From contig CALWWO010000122.1 in the NCBI GenBank assembly GCA_944385265.1, positions 1 through 19,625 on the forward strand: a stretch of 19,625 nt of DNA. The letters run 5' to 3'. Below are positions 1 to 7,071 of this stretch, one piece after another. This stretch comes from an uncultured Oscillospiraceae bacterium (GTDB lineage: Bacteria; Bacillota_A; Clostridia; Oscillospirales; Oscillospiraceae). A program made the translations under genes and the position numbers. Under the pieces are notes generated by a model. That model did not search any database, had not been told where the DNA came from, and saw only the letters and a program-made list of their open reading frames with translations. Numbering within the stretch: the first letter of the stretch is position 1; every line of letters starts with the position of its first letter.

Positions 1-1
1 G

Positions 2-325
2 CAGCACGAATCGTGGGGACCGTTTGCAGAGGGAAGAAAAGACTTCTTCACAAATTCCGTACTGACCGAGATCGGCGAAAAATACGGCAAATCCTCTGCT
101 CAGACGGCTTTGCGTTTCCTGCTCCAGTCAGATGTAGTGGTCATTCCCAAGACGACGCATAGAGACAGGATGGAGCAAAATATCGATGTGTTTGATTTTA
201 CGCTCAGCGATGAGGATATGGAGGCGATCCGCAAGCTCGACGAGGGAGAAAGCCTCTTCTTCTCGCACTATGACCCCGCAACCGTGGAAATGCTGACAAA
301 CATGGGCAAAACAAGAAACGTATAA
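2..325 (+). CDS. Aldo/keto reductase, C-terminal 107 residues (5' end outside window)
   Basis: This is the C-terminal third of an NADPH-dependent aldo/keto reductase of the YtbE / 2,5-diketogluconate reductase type. The reading frame is open from the first codon of the window (base 2) to TAA at 323-325. The diagnostic cofactor segment is PKTTHRDRMEQN, which matches the K-(S/T)-x4-R-x2-x-N signature that holds the NADPH 2'-phosphate. It follows the short strand DVVVIP and precedes the usual LSDEDMEAIRKLDEG helix. An internal TTG at 110 is not the start, because the upstream codons (WGPFAEGRKDFF, then the helix ending QTALRFLLQ) also read as AKR. The catalytic Asp/Tyr/Lys/His residues would lie outside the window. 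A hairpin terminator follows 6 nt after the stop, so this is the last gene of its transcript. The substrate is unknown. Confidence 0.9.
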   Translation, partial: QHESWGPFAEGRKDFFTNSVLTEIGEKYGKSSAQTALRFLLQSDVVVIPKTTHRDRMEQNIDVFDFTLSDEDMEAIRKLDEGESLFFSHYDPATVEMLTNMGKTRNV

Positions 326-331
326 CAAATA

Positions 332-363
332 AAAAGCAGAGTCTCCGCCGGGGCTCTGCTTTT
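332..363 (+). terminator. Rho-independent terminator after the partial AKR gene
   Basis: AAAAGCAGAG pairs with CTCTGCTTTT around a GC-rich loop. The hairpin begins 6 nt after the AKR stop codon and ends in a T run. It should end the transcript that enters the window from the left. Confidence 0.8.
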
Positions 364-581
364 CGCTGGCTGGTATTTTATATCTGGCGTACTGTGTGTT
401 ATCAGCATGCAGTTTATTCCGCTGTGCTAGCTTTGCTCTTATTTTCTAGCAGGAGAGACATGCCGCGCAAGCTGATACCAGATGTAGAAAGATTGTACAG
501 CGTCGACAAAATCGAAAACGTCGAATTCCCATGAAAATGAAGGGTTTTTTGTACTAAGAACGCATAGAGCAGGAGAAAACA
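364..581. other. Intergenic stretch between two terminators, no supported gene
   Basis: About 220 bp between the AKR terminator and the terminator facing the GntR gene. The only thing seen is a 24-codon reading frame on the plus strand at 460-534, preceded by AGGAGAG. It stops at 532-534, and the +1 frame then stays open through the hairpin at 582-612. It may be a decayed gene or chance. No promoter was recognised. Confidence 0.4.
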
Positions 582-612
582 AAAAATGGAACGAAATACT
601 CGTTCCATTTTT
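582..612 (-). terminator. Terminator downstream of the GntR regulator, likely bidirectional
   Basis: A perfect 13-bp stem (AAAAATGGAACGA / TCGTTCCATTTTT) with a 5-nt loop. It lies about 50 bp beyond the stop codon of the minus-strand GntR gene. A-runs on one arm and T-runs on the other give a U-tract on either strand. Confidence 0.8.
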
Positions 613-663
613 AAGTTTGTTGTGTTTTATCGAAAAGTAAAGCAATTGCCTACCGAATCCACG

Positions 664-1314
664 CTACGCCTCCATAAGGTTCATGACGACCTGCGATCCG
701 ATAATATGCTCTTCATTTGCCTTTGCAGCCATTTCGATATTTCCTTTTTTCAATGCGCGGACAATAGCTAAATGTTCGCTTCGCACTTGCTGTTCCCTCT
801 TATAGTAAAAAGCGATGTACCAAAAACGCTGCGATTTTTCCAACAGCTCTTTCGCATAGCGAACAAGATAAGGGTTATCTGAAAGCTCCATGATAAATGA
901 GTGAAAATGAAGATCCTTTGTTAAGAAGCTAACGTATGCGTCGCGCGATTCACGAATATTCTCGCCGTCAAGCCACGCATTTTCAAGCTGCTGGAGAGCT
1001 TCCTGATTATCACGCAGTCGTTCAGGGGGGATGCTAAGCAGGAGCTGATGCTCAATGACGCGCCGCGCTTCATATATATCGCGCTGTTCTTTAAGCGACA
1101 GCGAAGCTACCGTCGTACTGTGGCGAGGGTTAATAATAACGTAATTTTCCCACTGAAGCTGGAGCAAAGCCTCACGCACAGGGGTTTTGCTGACCTGAAG
1201 CTGCTCCGCGACTGCGTCGATTTGTATGACAGTCCCCGGCATGAGCTCGCATGTGATTATCTGTTTTTTCAGGTAATTATAGACCTGTTCTTTTGTGTCT
1301 TCTCGTTTTTCCAT
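664..1314 (-). CDS. GntR family regulator, FadR/FCD subfamily (216 aa)
   Basis: A DNA-binding regulator of the kind that usually responds to a sugar acid or other small carboxylate. Residues 5-70 form the winged helix, with the recognition region VAEQLQVSKTPVREAL at about 35-50. Residues 76-210 form the helical FCD ligand domain. D134, H138, H181 and H203 occupy the places where FCD proteins carry metal/ligand-binding residues. I chose ATG 1314 (RBS AGAGGG just upstream) over an in-frame ATG at 1377, because a TTGACA-N17-TATACT promoter would place the transcription start near 1374. It lies downstream of, and on the same strand as, the dehydrogenase/epimerase/cupin operon, with its own promoter. 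This makes it a plausible regulator of that operon and of the divergent run from 4.6 kb. The effector is not known. Confidence 0.9.
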   Translation of the reverse strand: MEKREDTKEQVYNYLKKQIITCELMPGTVIQIDAVAEQLQVSKTPVREALLQLQWENYVIINPRHSTTVASLSLKEQRDIYEARRVIEHQLLLSIPPERLRDNQEALQQLENAWLDGENIRESRDAYVSFLTKDLHFHSFIMELSDNPYLVRYAKELLEKSQRFWYIAFYYKREQQVRSEHLAIVRALKKGNIEMAAKANEEHIIGSQVVMNLMEA

Positions 1315-1333
1315 AGTCCCTCTTTTCTCAAGT

Positions 1334-1352
1334 GTTCCGTGCCGGACGGAAC
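1334..1352 (-). promoter_or_regulatory. Inverted repeat in the GntR gene leader
   Basis: GTTCCGT and ACGGAAC are separated by 5 nt and lie about 20-40 nt downstream of the predicted transcription start of the GntR gene. It may be an autoregulatory operator or a leader hairpin. The sequence alone does not decide. Confidence 0.4.
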
Positions 1353-1380
1353 TGAGCCGAAGTTGATGTTGACACAAACA

Positions 1381-1409
1381 AGTATAAACGACGGTTTAAA
1401 ACCTGTCAA
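1381..1409 (-). promoter_or_regulatory. Sigma-70/A promoter of the GntR gene
   Basis: On the minus strand: -35 TTGACA (1409-1404), a 17-nt spacer, and -10 TATACT (1386-1381). The spacer contains the small palindrome GGTTT-T-AAACC, a candidate operator. The predicted start near 1374 supports ATG 1314 as the GntR start codon. Confidence 0.75.
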
Positions 1410-1495
1410 TTATGGATTATAATGCGTCATTTTTTTCGGTTGCCGCGTAAGCGACGAGAAAAAGGACTTAAATAAAGATATAATATCCATGCAAT

Positions 1496-1522
1496 GGATA
1501 ATATTTTATCAGAATATTATCC
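1496..1522 (-). repeat. AT-rich inverted repeat spanning the stop codon of the dehydrogenase gene
   Basis: GGATAATATT and AATATTATCC are perfect 10-bp arms with a 7-nt loop that contains the TGA stop codon. A related TAATATCC lies just beyond, at 1481-1488. It could serve as a weak 3' stabilising hairpin or a protein site. There is no clean U-tract. Confidence 0.45.
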
Positions 1523-2693
1523 TGCGTCCTTCTTCCGCTGAACGATAAGCGCCGTATATCGTTTTCATAACGTCATAGGCAAGATCGAAATCTGATTCCG
1601 GATTGCGGTCATATGCTACGCATTCAATGAAATCTTTAAGCTCGCCGCTATAGCCGCGGATGATTTCATCTGCGATAAACGCCTGATTCCAGCCGGTTTT
1701 TTGTGGAAGCATCTCAGAAATATATACATCCTCGATACCCTCTTCGTCCATAAAATATGTGCTCAGTATATCGCATGGATTCAGATTGCAGCGGAATGAG
1801 GCGTCGTGCGCATACACATTGACGGTATTGCGTGAGCCGCCAAGCACTGCGTCGGAGCAGAGGACAACGGCCTTTGTCCCGTCGTGGAAAGTGACGGTAA
1901 CGATGCAAACGTCTTCAACATCCAGAGGATGTGCGTTTACATACCGGTGCTTTTCCTGCTCGATAGCAGCCGTCTGTACACCTGTATCTGCGACGACAGA
2001 AACTATTTTAAATTCTTCACTGCGCGCTTTAGCCTCTTGCCGCTTTAGATACAGCATTGCCGTGAGACCGTGGATGCCGTTGCGCATCATGGTACCGCCG
2101 CCTATCTCGTTCCAGTGACCGCCTTTTGGCGAGCTGGAGCCGATAAGGGTGTTTTCGCTGTTCATAAGCATTATTTTGCTTTTTTTCTTGCGGATAATTT
2201 CCGCCGCTTTTTGTATCGGAGGGGCGTAGACCTGATTTTCAGCGTACATAAATTTTTTGCCGCATGTAGCTATCACTTGGCGAAGTTCGTCCATCTGCTT
2301 TAAAACGGCGTCGTACATAACGGATTTCGGCACGGTTATGCCGATGTTATCCTCGCCGTTTCCGACATATCCTGTAAGCGGCTTTTCGCAGATGACATGC
2401 TTTCCGGCTTTAAGGGCGGCTATCGCTATGGGCACATGCAGAGTCTGGTTTGTATTGATGTCTACAATGTCAATCTCCGGGTCATTTATAATATCCATAT
2501 AATCCATGGTGACGACTTCGTACCCGTAGCGCTCCTTCATGGTCTCGGCTTTCTGACGGTTATGACCTCCGCACACTGTTTTTAGGCGGATAGGCACGCC
2601 GCCGAGAGTTTCATAGGCGTTTCCGTGCAGTTCGCAGCCGTATCCTGTGCCGACCATGCCGATGACGATGGGCTTTGTTACGGTGTTTTTCAT
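1509..2693 (-). CDS. Gfo/Idh/MocA family NAD(P)-dependent sugar dehydrogenase (394 aa)
   Basis: A cytosolic oxidoreductase that typically oxidises a hydroxyl of a sugar, inositol or sugar acid. The N-terminal Rossmann fold starts GMVGTGYG (residues 12-19, GxGxxG dinucleotide motif). The family's catalytic EKP lies at 103-105 (CEKPLT). The C-terminal α/β domain carries GGGTMMRNGIHG, with H208 in the usual position of the catalytic His. Length is normal. Start ATG 2693 is preceded by AAGGAGG at 7 nt; an upstream in-frame ATG at 2747 lies inside the preceding gene and lacks an RBS. The start overlaps the stop of the epimerase gene (ATGA), implying translational coupling. A dehydrogenase paired with a TIM-barrel epimerase/isomerase is a common arrangement in inositol or rare-sugar catabolism. 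The substrate is not identifiable. Confidence 0.92.
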   Translation of the reverse strand: MKNTVTKPIVIGMVGTGYGCELHGNAYETLGGVPIRLKTVCGGHNRQKAETMKERYGYEVVTMDYMDIINDPEIDIVDINTNQTLHVPIAIAALKAGKHVICEKPLTGYVGNGEDNIGITVPKSVMYDAVLKQMDELRQVIATCGKKFMYAENQVYAPPIQKAAEIIRKKKSKIMLMNSENTLIGSSSPKGGHWNEIGGGTMMRNGIHGLTAMLYLKRQEAKARSEEFKIVSVVADTGVQTAAIEQEKHRYVNAHPLDVEDVCIVTVTFHDGTKAVVLCSDAVLGGSRNTVNVYAHDASFRCNLNPCDILSTYFMDEEGIEDVYISEMLPQKTGWNQAFIADEIIRGYSGELKDFIECVAYDRNPESDFDLAYDVMKTIYGAYRSAEEGRRIIF

Positions 2694-3520
2694 ATATATT
2701 CCTCCTTTCGGAAAGTCCTTTTGAGATATTGTATCCCTGACAGACATGCGATATAGCTGTCAGGCAGCGGCTTTGCCTCAATAGTGATCCACTTATCATA
2801 CTTCGCTTTGCTCAGAATGTCAGCGGCTTCGTTGAAATCGAAGTGCTGGTTGTCAGGCAGCAAGCGTTCAATATCCGACACATGGAATAGAACGAGTTTT
2901 GAAAGCGAGCGCTGGATCGCAGCCGGAACGTCTCCGTCCTCGGTTATCATATGGTATGTATCGCCGTTATAGAGCAGCCAGTCGGAATCGAACTTCTCAA
3001 TAAAAGACATTGTCCGTTCGGTTGAGTTGAAAACGTCGCCGTCGTTCCTGTTTATCTGTTCAAAAACGGTCGGCGTGCCGATCGATTCGCCGTACTCGAC
3101 GACTTGACCGAGCGTGTCGGTCAGAATATCCTCAAATTCGACGTCGCTCATGCCGGGAGCCTTGCGACCTCGCAAAAAACCGATGAGTATCTGCGAATCA
3201 AGCTCTCTTGCAAGGTCGAGCTGGCGTTTCAGCCGCTCCACCGTTGCTTGGCGTATCTTTTTATTAGTATGCGTCATACTCATACCCTCGTAAGTATAAG
3301 CAAGCCCCGTAGTTATTGCCGATGCTTCAAGTCCATAAAAACTCAGCAGCCTCCTGAGCTCCGCGGCGTTGTAATCAGCAGGGTCCTGTATCTGAAGCTC
3401 TATCCCGTTATAGCCGAGCGCCTCCGCCGTCGCGGCGCACTCGCGGAAGCTTTCGCCGCGCAGCGGGAACGGGGTGGTGACGGGAAGCTGCCGGTCTGTC
3501 GCACAAACGCTGAATTTCAT
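2690..3520 (-). CDS. Sugar phosphate isomerase/epimerase-like TIM barrel (276 aa)
   Basis: A xylose-isomerase-like TIM-barrel protein (IolE / Hyi / D-tagatose 3-epimerase superfamily), expected to isomerise or epimerise a keto-sugar with a divalent metal. The metal ligands fit the family: E154 (FEQINRND), D187 (YNGDTYHM), H213 (LFHVSDI) and E248 (ITIEAKPLPD). Their spacing of 33, 26 and 35 residues equals that of D-tagatose 3-epimerase (E152/D185/H211/E246 from memory). H190 and R219 fall where that enzyme has its substrate-contacting His and Arg. Start ATG 3520 has AGGGGG upstream, overlapping the TAG stop of the preceding gene; an in-frame ATG at 3616 lies inside that gene. It overlaps the dehydrogenase gene by 4 nt. 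The exact sugar is unknown. Confidence 0.88.
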   Translation of the reverse strand: MKFSVCATDRQLPVTTPFPLRGESFRECAATAEALGYNGIELQIQDPADYNAAELRRLLSFYGLEASAITTGLAYTYEGMSMTHTNKKIRQATVERLKRQLDLARELDSQILIGFLRGRKAPGMSDVEFEDILTDTLGQVVEYGESIGTPTVFEQINRNDGDVFNSTERTMSFIEKFDSDWLLYNGDTYHMITEDGDVPAAIQRSLSKLVLFHVSDIERLLPDNQHFDFNEAADILSKAKYDKWITIEAKPLPDSYIACLSGIQYLKRTFRKEEYI

Positions 3521-3533
3521 AGCGGCATGCCCC

Positions 3534-4169
3534 CTATCTGTCGATCTCGATCGGCATATATACGCATCTCGTAACGCTATGATACTGGTGCCACGGATAA
3601 TTTCCCTCACTGTCATAAAATTTATCGTGGACTATACCGGGCGCCATGATAAACTCGCGATAAAAGGTGGACGTATCGTTTGTTTCAAACATCTGCATTT
3701 TGCCCATGCCGCGTATTTGTGCATGTACTTCGTCAAAATCCCTGTCATGTCCCTTGTGCGGACCGGAGGGAGCGTTTGCCTCGGTAAAGCAAAGATTTAT
3801 CTCCGTGTCGCCGCCGACGCGCGCTTTCGGTGATTTATAATACGGAATGCCCCTGTGACGCTCTATACCCGAAGCCTGATAAAGCGATTTCCACGTATTT
3901 TTGATTTGTTCAATTACGAGGGGATCGTCGATATCGTATTTTTCAAAATCAGGCAGCACGAGGATACGGTCGATATCATCAACGCCGACATTCTGAACGA
4001 CGGTCCCTTTTAACGGCGCTATACTCTGCCCCTTGACCGTTATATTGCGCCCGCTGCGTTCAGCAAGATTTATAACAATGCTCTTTGCCTTGACATAATA
4101 GGACTTCTCATTCTCGACATATACTATGTCAAAAAACGGCTTTGCAAAGTCTAGAATCTGTACACTCAT
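3534..4169 (-). CDS. C-terminal cupin-domain protein, first gene of the minus-strand operon (211 aa)
   Basis: I do not recognise the specific family. The C-terminal half looks like a cupin barrel. H138, H141, E147 and H149 lie in the stretch HKGHDRDFDEVHAQIRG, similar to cupin motif 1. APGIVH with H181 resembles motif 2 (PxGxxH). These would be metal ligands for a small dioxygenase, isomerase or sugar-binding protein. The N-terminal 100 residues form a β-rich region without a clear motif (FFDIVYVENEKSYYVKAKS). Start ATG 4169 has GAGGA at 7 nt. It precedes the epimerase gene by 13 nt, so the three minus-strand genes form one operon. An aldose/uronate isomerase-like or dioxygenase role is possible, but that is inference from context. 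Confidence 0.75.
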   Translation of the reverse strand: MSVQILDFAKPFFDIVYVENEKSYYVKAKSIVINLAERSGRNITVKGQSIAPLKGTVVQNVGVDDIDRILVLPDFEKYDIDDPLVIEQIKNTWKSLYQASGIERHRGIPYYKSPKARVGGDTEINLCFTEANAPSGPHKGHDRDFDEVHAQIRGMGKMQMFETNDTSTFYREFIMAPGIVHDKFYDSEGNYPWHQYHSVTRCVYMPIEIDR

Positions 4170-4193
4170 GGTATGTCCTCGCTTTCTTAATAT

Positions 4194-4222
4194 ATTATAA
4201 ACAGTGTGGTGCAACTAATTTG
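4194..4222 (-). promoter_or_regulatory. Candidate promoter of the cupin-epimerase-dehydrogenase operon
   Basis: A perfect -10 TATAAT (4199-4194, minus strand) lies 25 nt upstream of the ATG. No good -35 exists at 17 nt (CAAATT). The TGTGATATATCACA site is centred about 47 bp upstream of the predicted start. A weak -35 plus an upstream dyad fits activator-dependent transcription, although repression cannot be excluded. Confidence 0.45.
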
Positions 4223-4227
4223 GTGAA

Positions 4228-4241
4228 TGTGATATATCACA
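4228..4241. promoter_or_regulatory. Operator copy 1: palindrome TGTGATATATCACA
   Basis: A perfect 14-bp palindrome in the divergent region, upstream of the minus-strand operon. The same 14 bp recurs at the centre of the palindrome at 4344-4385. The two centres are 130 bp apart. It looks like the site of a dimeric regulator; the GntR/FCD protein encoded at 664-1314 is one candidate. Confidence 0.6.
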
Positions 4242-4343
4242 ACGTGTGAGCAAAATGCGAAATTTGATAAATTTAGACGAAAAATATACGATGATTTCGC
4301 CATTTACTACATGATAGCACATGATATCTATGCCGTCAACGGG

Positions 4344-4385
4344 TTCCTCCCTTCTTTTGTGATATATCACAAAAGAAGGGAGGAA
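4344..4385. promoter_or_regulatory. Operator copy 2: perfect 42-bp palindrome centred on TGTGATATATCACA
   Basis: Both 21-nt half-sites are exact reverse complements, with no mismatch and no loop. The core TGTGATATATCACA equals the copy at 4228-4241, and the flanks extend it with TTCCTCCCTTCTTT and its complement. It lies in non-coding DNA between divergent operons, immediately upstream of an extended -10 box at 4393-4401. As DNA it can bind symmetric proteins; as RNA it would fold into a long hairpin. It has no U-tract typical of a terminator. Confidence 0.7.
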
Positions 4386-4392
4386 AATGAGA

Positions 4393-4401
4393 TGATATAA
4401 T
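4393..4401 (+). promoter_or_regulatory. Candidate extended -10 promoter next to the 42-bp palindrome
   Basis: TGATATAAT fits TGn-TATAAT (extended -10). The -35 position falls inside the 42-bp palindrome and has no TTGACA-like sequence. If used, a protein on the palindrome would block or assist it. The leader to the cupin gene would be about 215 nt. Confidence 0.35.
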
Positions 4402-4477
4402 AGATTTTAGGGTATATGGCAGGGTTTTTATCAATATCCATACGGAAACGGCATAAAAAAGGATAAAGAATAGGCAT

Positions 4478-4506
4478 TAGACATTGAACGGAAGCCGCAT
4501 TATAAT
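4478..4506 (+). promoter_or_regulatory. Sigma-70/A promoter for the plus-strand cupin-esterase-AKR run
   Basis: TAGACA (4478-4483), a 17-nt spacer, and TATAAT (4501-4506). The -35 matches consensus in five of six positions and the -10 in all six. The predicted start lies near 4513, giving a leader of about 112 nt before ATG 4625. The interval 4402-4624 shows no other recognised structure. Confidence 0.6.
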
Positions 4507-4624
4507 AAAATCAAGCTGGATAAATAGCGGTTTTAAGGCGCAGATACAGTGCGCGGCGAGGTGATAGTATCTTGTGCAGACCGCGGAAACAGAGCGCATA
4601 ATTTAAATCGAAAGGATGTTACAT

Positions 4625-5062
4625 ATGAGGATCAGCGACAAAAAAGCATTTGATAAGGAAAATGTATTCGGACTTGGCAGCGCAAACAGCGCATACGCAC
4701 AGTATTTTATCGGAAACTCGTATCTCAATCCGCTTACCGAGGCGGGCAGGTGCCCCGTATTCTTGGCTAACGTCACCTTTGAGCCGGGCTGCCGCAACAA
4801 CTGGCATATACACCGCGCAAAATCCGGCGGCGGACAGCTTCTCATCTGCACGGCAGGCGAGGGATGGTATCAGGAGGAAGGCAAGCCGGCTGTGAGTCTT
4901 ATGCCCGGTACGGTCATCACCATCCCCGCTAACGTAAAACACTGGCACGGCGCGAAAAAGGATAGCTGGTTTTCCCATATCGCCGTAGAGGTGCCGGGCG
5001 AGGAGACCTCGAACGAATGGCTTGAGGCGGTAGACGACGCAGCGTATCTCGCGTTGGAGTAA
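4625..5062 (+). CDS. Cupin-domain protein, mandelonitrile-lyase-like / CMD-associated type (145 aa)
   Basis: A single-domain cupin. Motif 1 runs FEPGCRNNWHIHR, with H61 and H63; Q71 follows in GGGQLLICTAGEG; motif 2 carries H106 in IPANVKHWHGA. The His-His-Gln-His set and the KHWHG ending are typical of small manganese cupins related to bacterial hydroxynitrile lyases. These are often fused to, or encoded near, carboxymuconolactone-decarboxylase proteins, and such a protein is encoded at 10710 in this run. Start ATG 4625 has AAGGA at 8 nt; an in-frame ATG at 4616 would sit on the RBS itself. The insertion KSGGG between H63 and Q71 is slightly unusual. The reaction is not predictable. Confidence 0.85.
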   Translation: MRISDKKAFDKENVFGLGSANSAYAQYFIGNSYLNPLTEAGRCPVFLANVTFEPGCRNNWHIHRAKSGGGQLLICTAGEGWYQEEGKPAVSLMPGTVITIPANVKHWHGAKKDSWFSHIAVEVPGEETSNEWLEAVDDAAYLALE

Positions 5063-5120
5063 TTTTTAAGATTTTGCAGATTACAAGAAAATTACGAATA
5101 AAAAGAAAGGATAAAACAAC

Positions 5121-5999
5121 ATGGCTTTTTGCAGCATGGATTTTTATTCATACGCATTGAACCGCATGGTAAGGTGCGGCGTATTTCTTCCGACGGATCA
5201 GGGTCCGTATAAAGAACTGAAGGAAAAGAAGCCTCTTCCGACGTTATATCTGCTTCACGGGATGCGCGGGAGTCAGGCGAGATGGTACAAGATAGAGTCG
5301 CTGTGGCATGTGGCTGATGAATATAACATGGCGATAGTAATACCAAATGGCGAGAACTCCTTTTATGCCGATTCCCCTCTGACGGGTGCCGCATATTCGA
5401 CCTTTGTCTCAAAAGAGCTTGTGGAGTTTACGCGGGACACGTTCAACCTTTCGCGCAAGCGGGAGGAGACGTTTATCGGCGGATTTTCGATGGGCGGCTT
5501 CGGAGCGCTCGTCAACGGTCTGCGCAATCCGGAGACCTTCGGGTATATCACATCGTTTTCTGCCGCGCTTATCAAACGGTTGATCCTGCGGTCCGACGAT
5601 GAAGAGGGGCTTGACTATTTTACACGCATCCAGTATCAGAATATGTTCGGATTGGAAAAGATAGAGGACTTTGAAGGCTGTGGCTGGGATTACGACGCCC
5701 TGTCGCGCAAGCTTGCGGCTTCCGGCAAGGAAAAGCCGAAAATATATATGGACTGCGGGACTGAGGACGTCTCCCTGTATAAAGCGAATACGGACTTCAA
5801 AGACCTGCTCATTGAGCTCGGCTATGACGTGACGTGGAACAGCCGCCCCGGGCGCCATGATAATGAGCACTGGAACGGAAGCGTGAAACGAGCGGCGGAA
5901 TTTCTCCCCGTTGAGAGGCTGGAATTTGCGGCGGACAGCGCGATGAACCGCGCGATCAATATCGTAAGCGAGTCGCAGATACGAAAAATGACGGAATAA
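5121..5999 (+). CDS. EsD/FrmB-like (tributyrin-esterase type) α/β-hydrolase (292 aa)
   Basis: An esterase of the S-formylglutathione hydrolase / acetyl-esterase superfamily, with no signal peptide and so probably cytosolic. The oxyanion region is YLLHGMRGS (43-51). The nucleophile elbow GFSMGGFGAL places Ser123 at the centre of GxSxG. The likely acid is D216 (CGTEDVSLY) and the catalytic His is H247 (PGRHDNEHW, compare GGHDWxxW in the family). Length is normal. Start ATG 5121 is preceded by AAAGGA. It lies 58 bp after the cupin gene and 25 bp before the AKR gene. In gut Firmicutes these esterases often deacylate sugars or plant-derived esters; that role is inferred, not visible in the sequence. 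Confidence 0.88.
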   Translation: MAFCSMDFYSYALNRMVRCGVFLPTDQGPYKELKEKKPLPTLYLLHGMRGSQARWYKIESLWHVADEYNMAIVIPNGENSFYADSPLTGAAYSTFVSKELVEFTRDTFNLSRKREETFIGGFSMGGFGALVNGLRNPETFGYITSFSAALIKRLILRSDDEEGLDYFTRIQYQNMFGLEKIEDFEGCGWDYDALSRKLAASGKEKPKIYMDCGTEDVSLYKANTDFKDLLIELGYDVTWNSRPGRHDNEHWNGSVKRAAEFLPVERLEFAADSAMNRAINIVSESQIRKMTE

Positions 6000-6024
6000 C
6001 ACGGCAAAAACGGAGGAAGATAGT

Positions 6025-7071
6025 ATGCAGTATACAAAACTGGGAAATTCGGAACTTACCGTCTCCCGCGTCTGCATGGGCTGCATGGGATTTGGCGACG
6101 CTAATAACGGGCAGCATAGCTGGACGCTGGACGAGGAGCACTCCCGCGATATCATAAAGCGCGGGCTGGAGCTGGGGGTAAATTTTTTCGATACGGCTAT
6201 CGCTTATCAGAGCGGTACGAGTGAACAGTATCTCGGTCGCACGCTGCGCGATTTTGCAAAGCGGGACGAGGTCGTGGTCGCCACGAAGTTTTTACCGCGC
6301 ACTCAGGAGGAGATCGCCTCAGGCATTACCGGTCAGCAGCACATCGAGCAGATGATAAATACAAGCCTTAAAAATCTCGGCTTAGACTACGTTGACCTAT
6401 ATATATACCATATGTGGGATTACGAGACTCCGCTTTACGATATCATGGACGGACTGAACAGGATCGTAAAGGCGGGAAAGGCGCGGTATATCGGCATTTC
6501 CAACTGCTTTGCATATCAGCTTGCAAAAGCAAACGCATTGGCAGAACGCGAGGGATTTGCAAAGTTTGTATCTATACAGGGGCACTACAACCTGATCTTC
6601 CGCGAGGAGGAGAGAGAAATGGCAAAGCTCTGCCATGAGGACAACATCGCGATGACGCCGTACAGCGCGCTTGCCGGCGGACGCCTGTCCAAACGCCGTG
6701 GCGAGACGTCAAAACGGCTCCGCGAGGACAGCTATGCGAAATTCAAATACGACGCTACGGCAGAGCAGGACGAAGTGATAATCGACCGCGTTGCGGAGCT
6801 TGCCGAAAAACGCGGAGCGTCCATGACGGAGATATCGCTTGCGTGGCTGCTTACGAAAGTTACCTCCCCGGTGGTGGGGGCGACAAAGCCGCAGCATATA
6901 GAGGGCGCGGCGCGTGCCGTGGAGCTTACGCTTACGGCAGAGGAGATCGCATATCTTGAAGAGGCGTATATACCGCATAAGCTCGTGGGCGTTATGGCGC
7001 AGAACACCCCGTCAAGCGCTAAGGAACAGCATGTCTGGTCCACAGGCAGTCAGGCAATAGAGCGGGCGTGA
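6025..7071 (+). CDS. Aldo/keto reductase, YajO-like (348 aa)
   Basis: An NADPH-dependent AKR closely resembling E. coli YajO in order of motifs: it begins MQYTKLGNSELTVSRVCMG, has WTLDEEHSRDIIKRGLE, then NFFDTAIAY and VVVATKFL. The catalytic tetrad is complete: D56, Y61, K88 and H129 (IYHMWDYETP). The barrel continues through GHYNLIFREEEREMAKLC and the cofactor segment VVGATKPQHIEGAARAVELT. The C-terminus (VGVMAQNTPSSAKEQH...) is somewhat longer than YajO. RBS GGAGG lies 8 nt before ATG 6025. It is probably co-transcribed with the esterase gene upstream. No terminator is evident after it, but a 391-bp gap follows. Confidence 0.92.
   Translation: MQYTKLGNSELTVSRVCMGCMGFGDANNGQHSWTLDEEHSRDIIKRGLELGVNFFDTAIAYQSGTSEQYLGRTLRDFAKRDEVVVATKFLPRTQEEIASGITGQQHIEQMINTSLKNLGLDYVDLYIYHMWDYETPLYDIMDGLNRIVKAGKARYIGISNCFAYQLAKANALAEREGFAKFVSIQGHYNLIFREEEREMAKLCHEDNIAMTPYSALAGGRLSKRRGETSKRLREDSYAKFKYDATAEQDEVIIDRVAELAEKRGASMTEISLAWLLTKVTSPVVGATKPQHIEGAARAVELTLTAEEIAYLEEAYIPHKLVGVMAQNTPSSAKEQHVWSTGSQAIERA

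Noticed and set aside
1315..1377. Longer GntR start at ATG 1377
   Set aside because: It lies upstream of the transcription start predicted from TTGACA-N17-TATACT, and the family begins at the helix following ATG 1314.
4228..4241. TGTGATATATCACA as a CRP site
   Set aside because: The TGTGA/TCACA half-sites are 4 bp apart rather than 6; no CRP-family gene is seen in the window.
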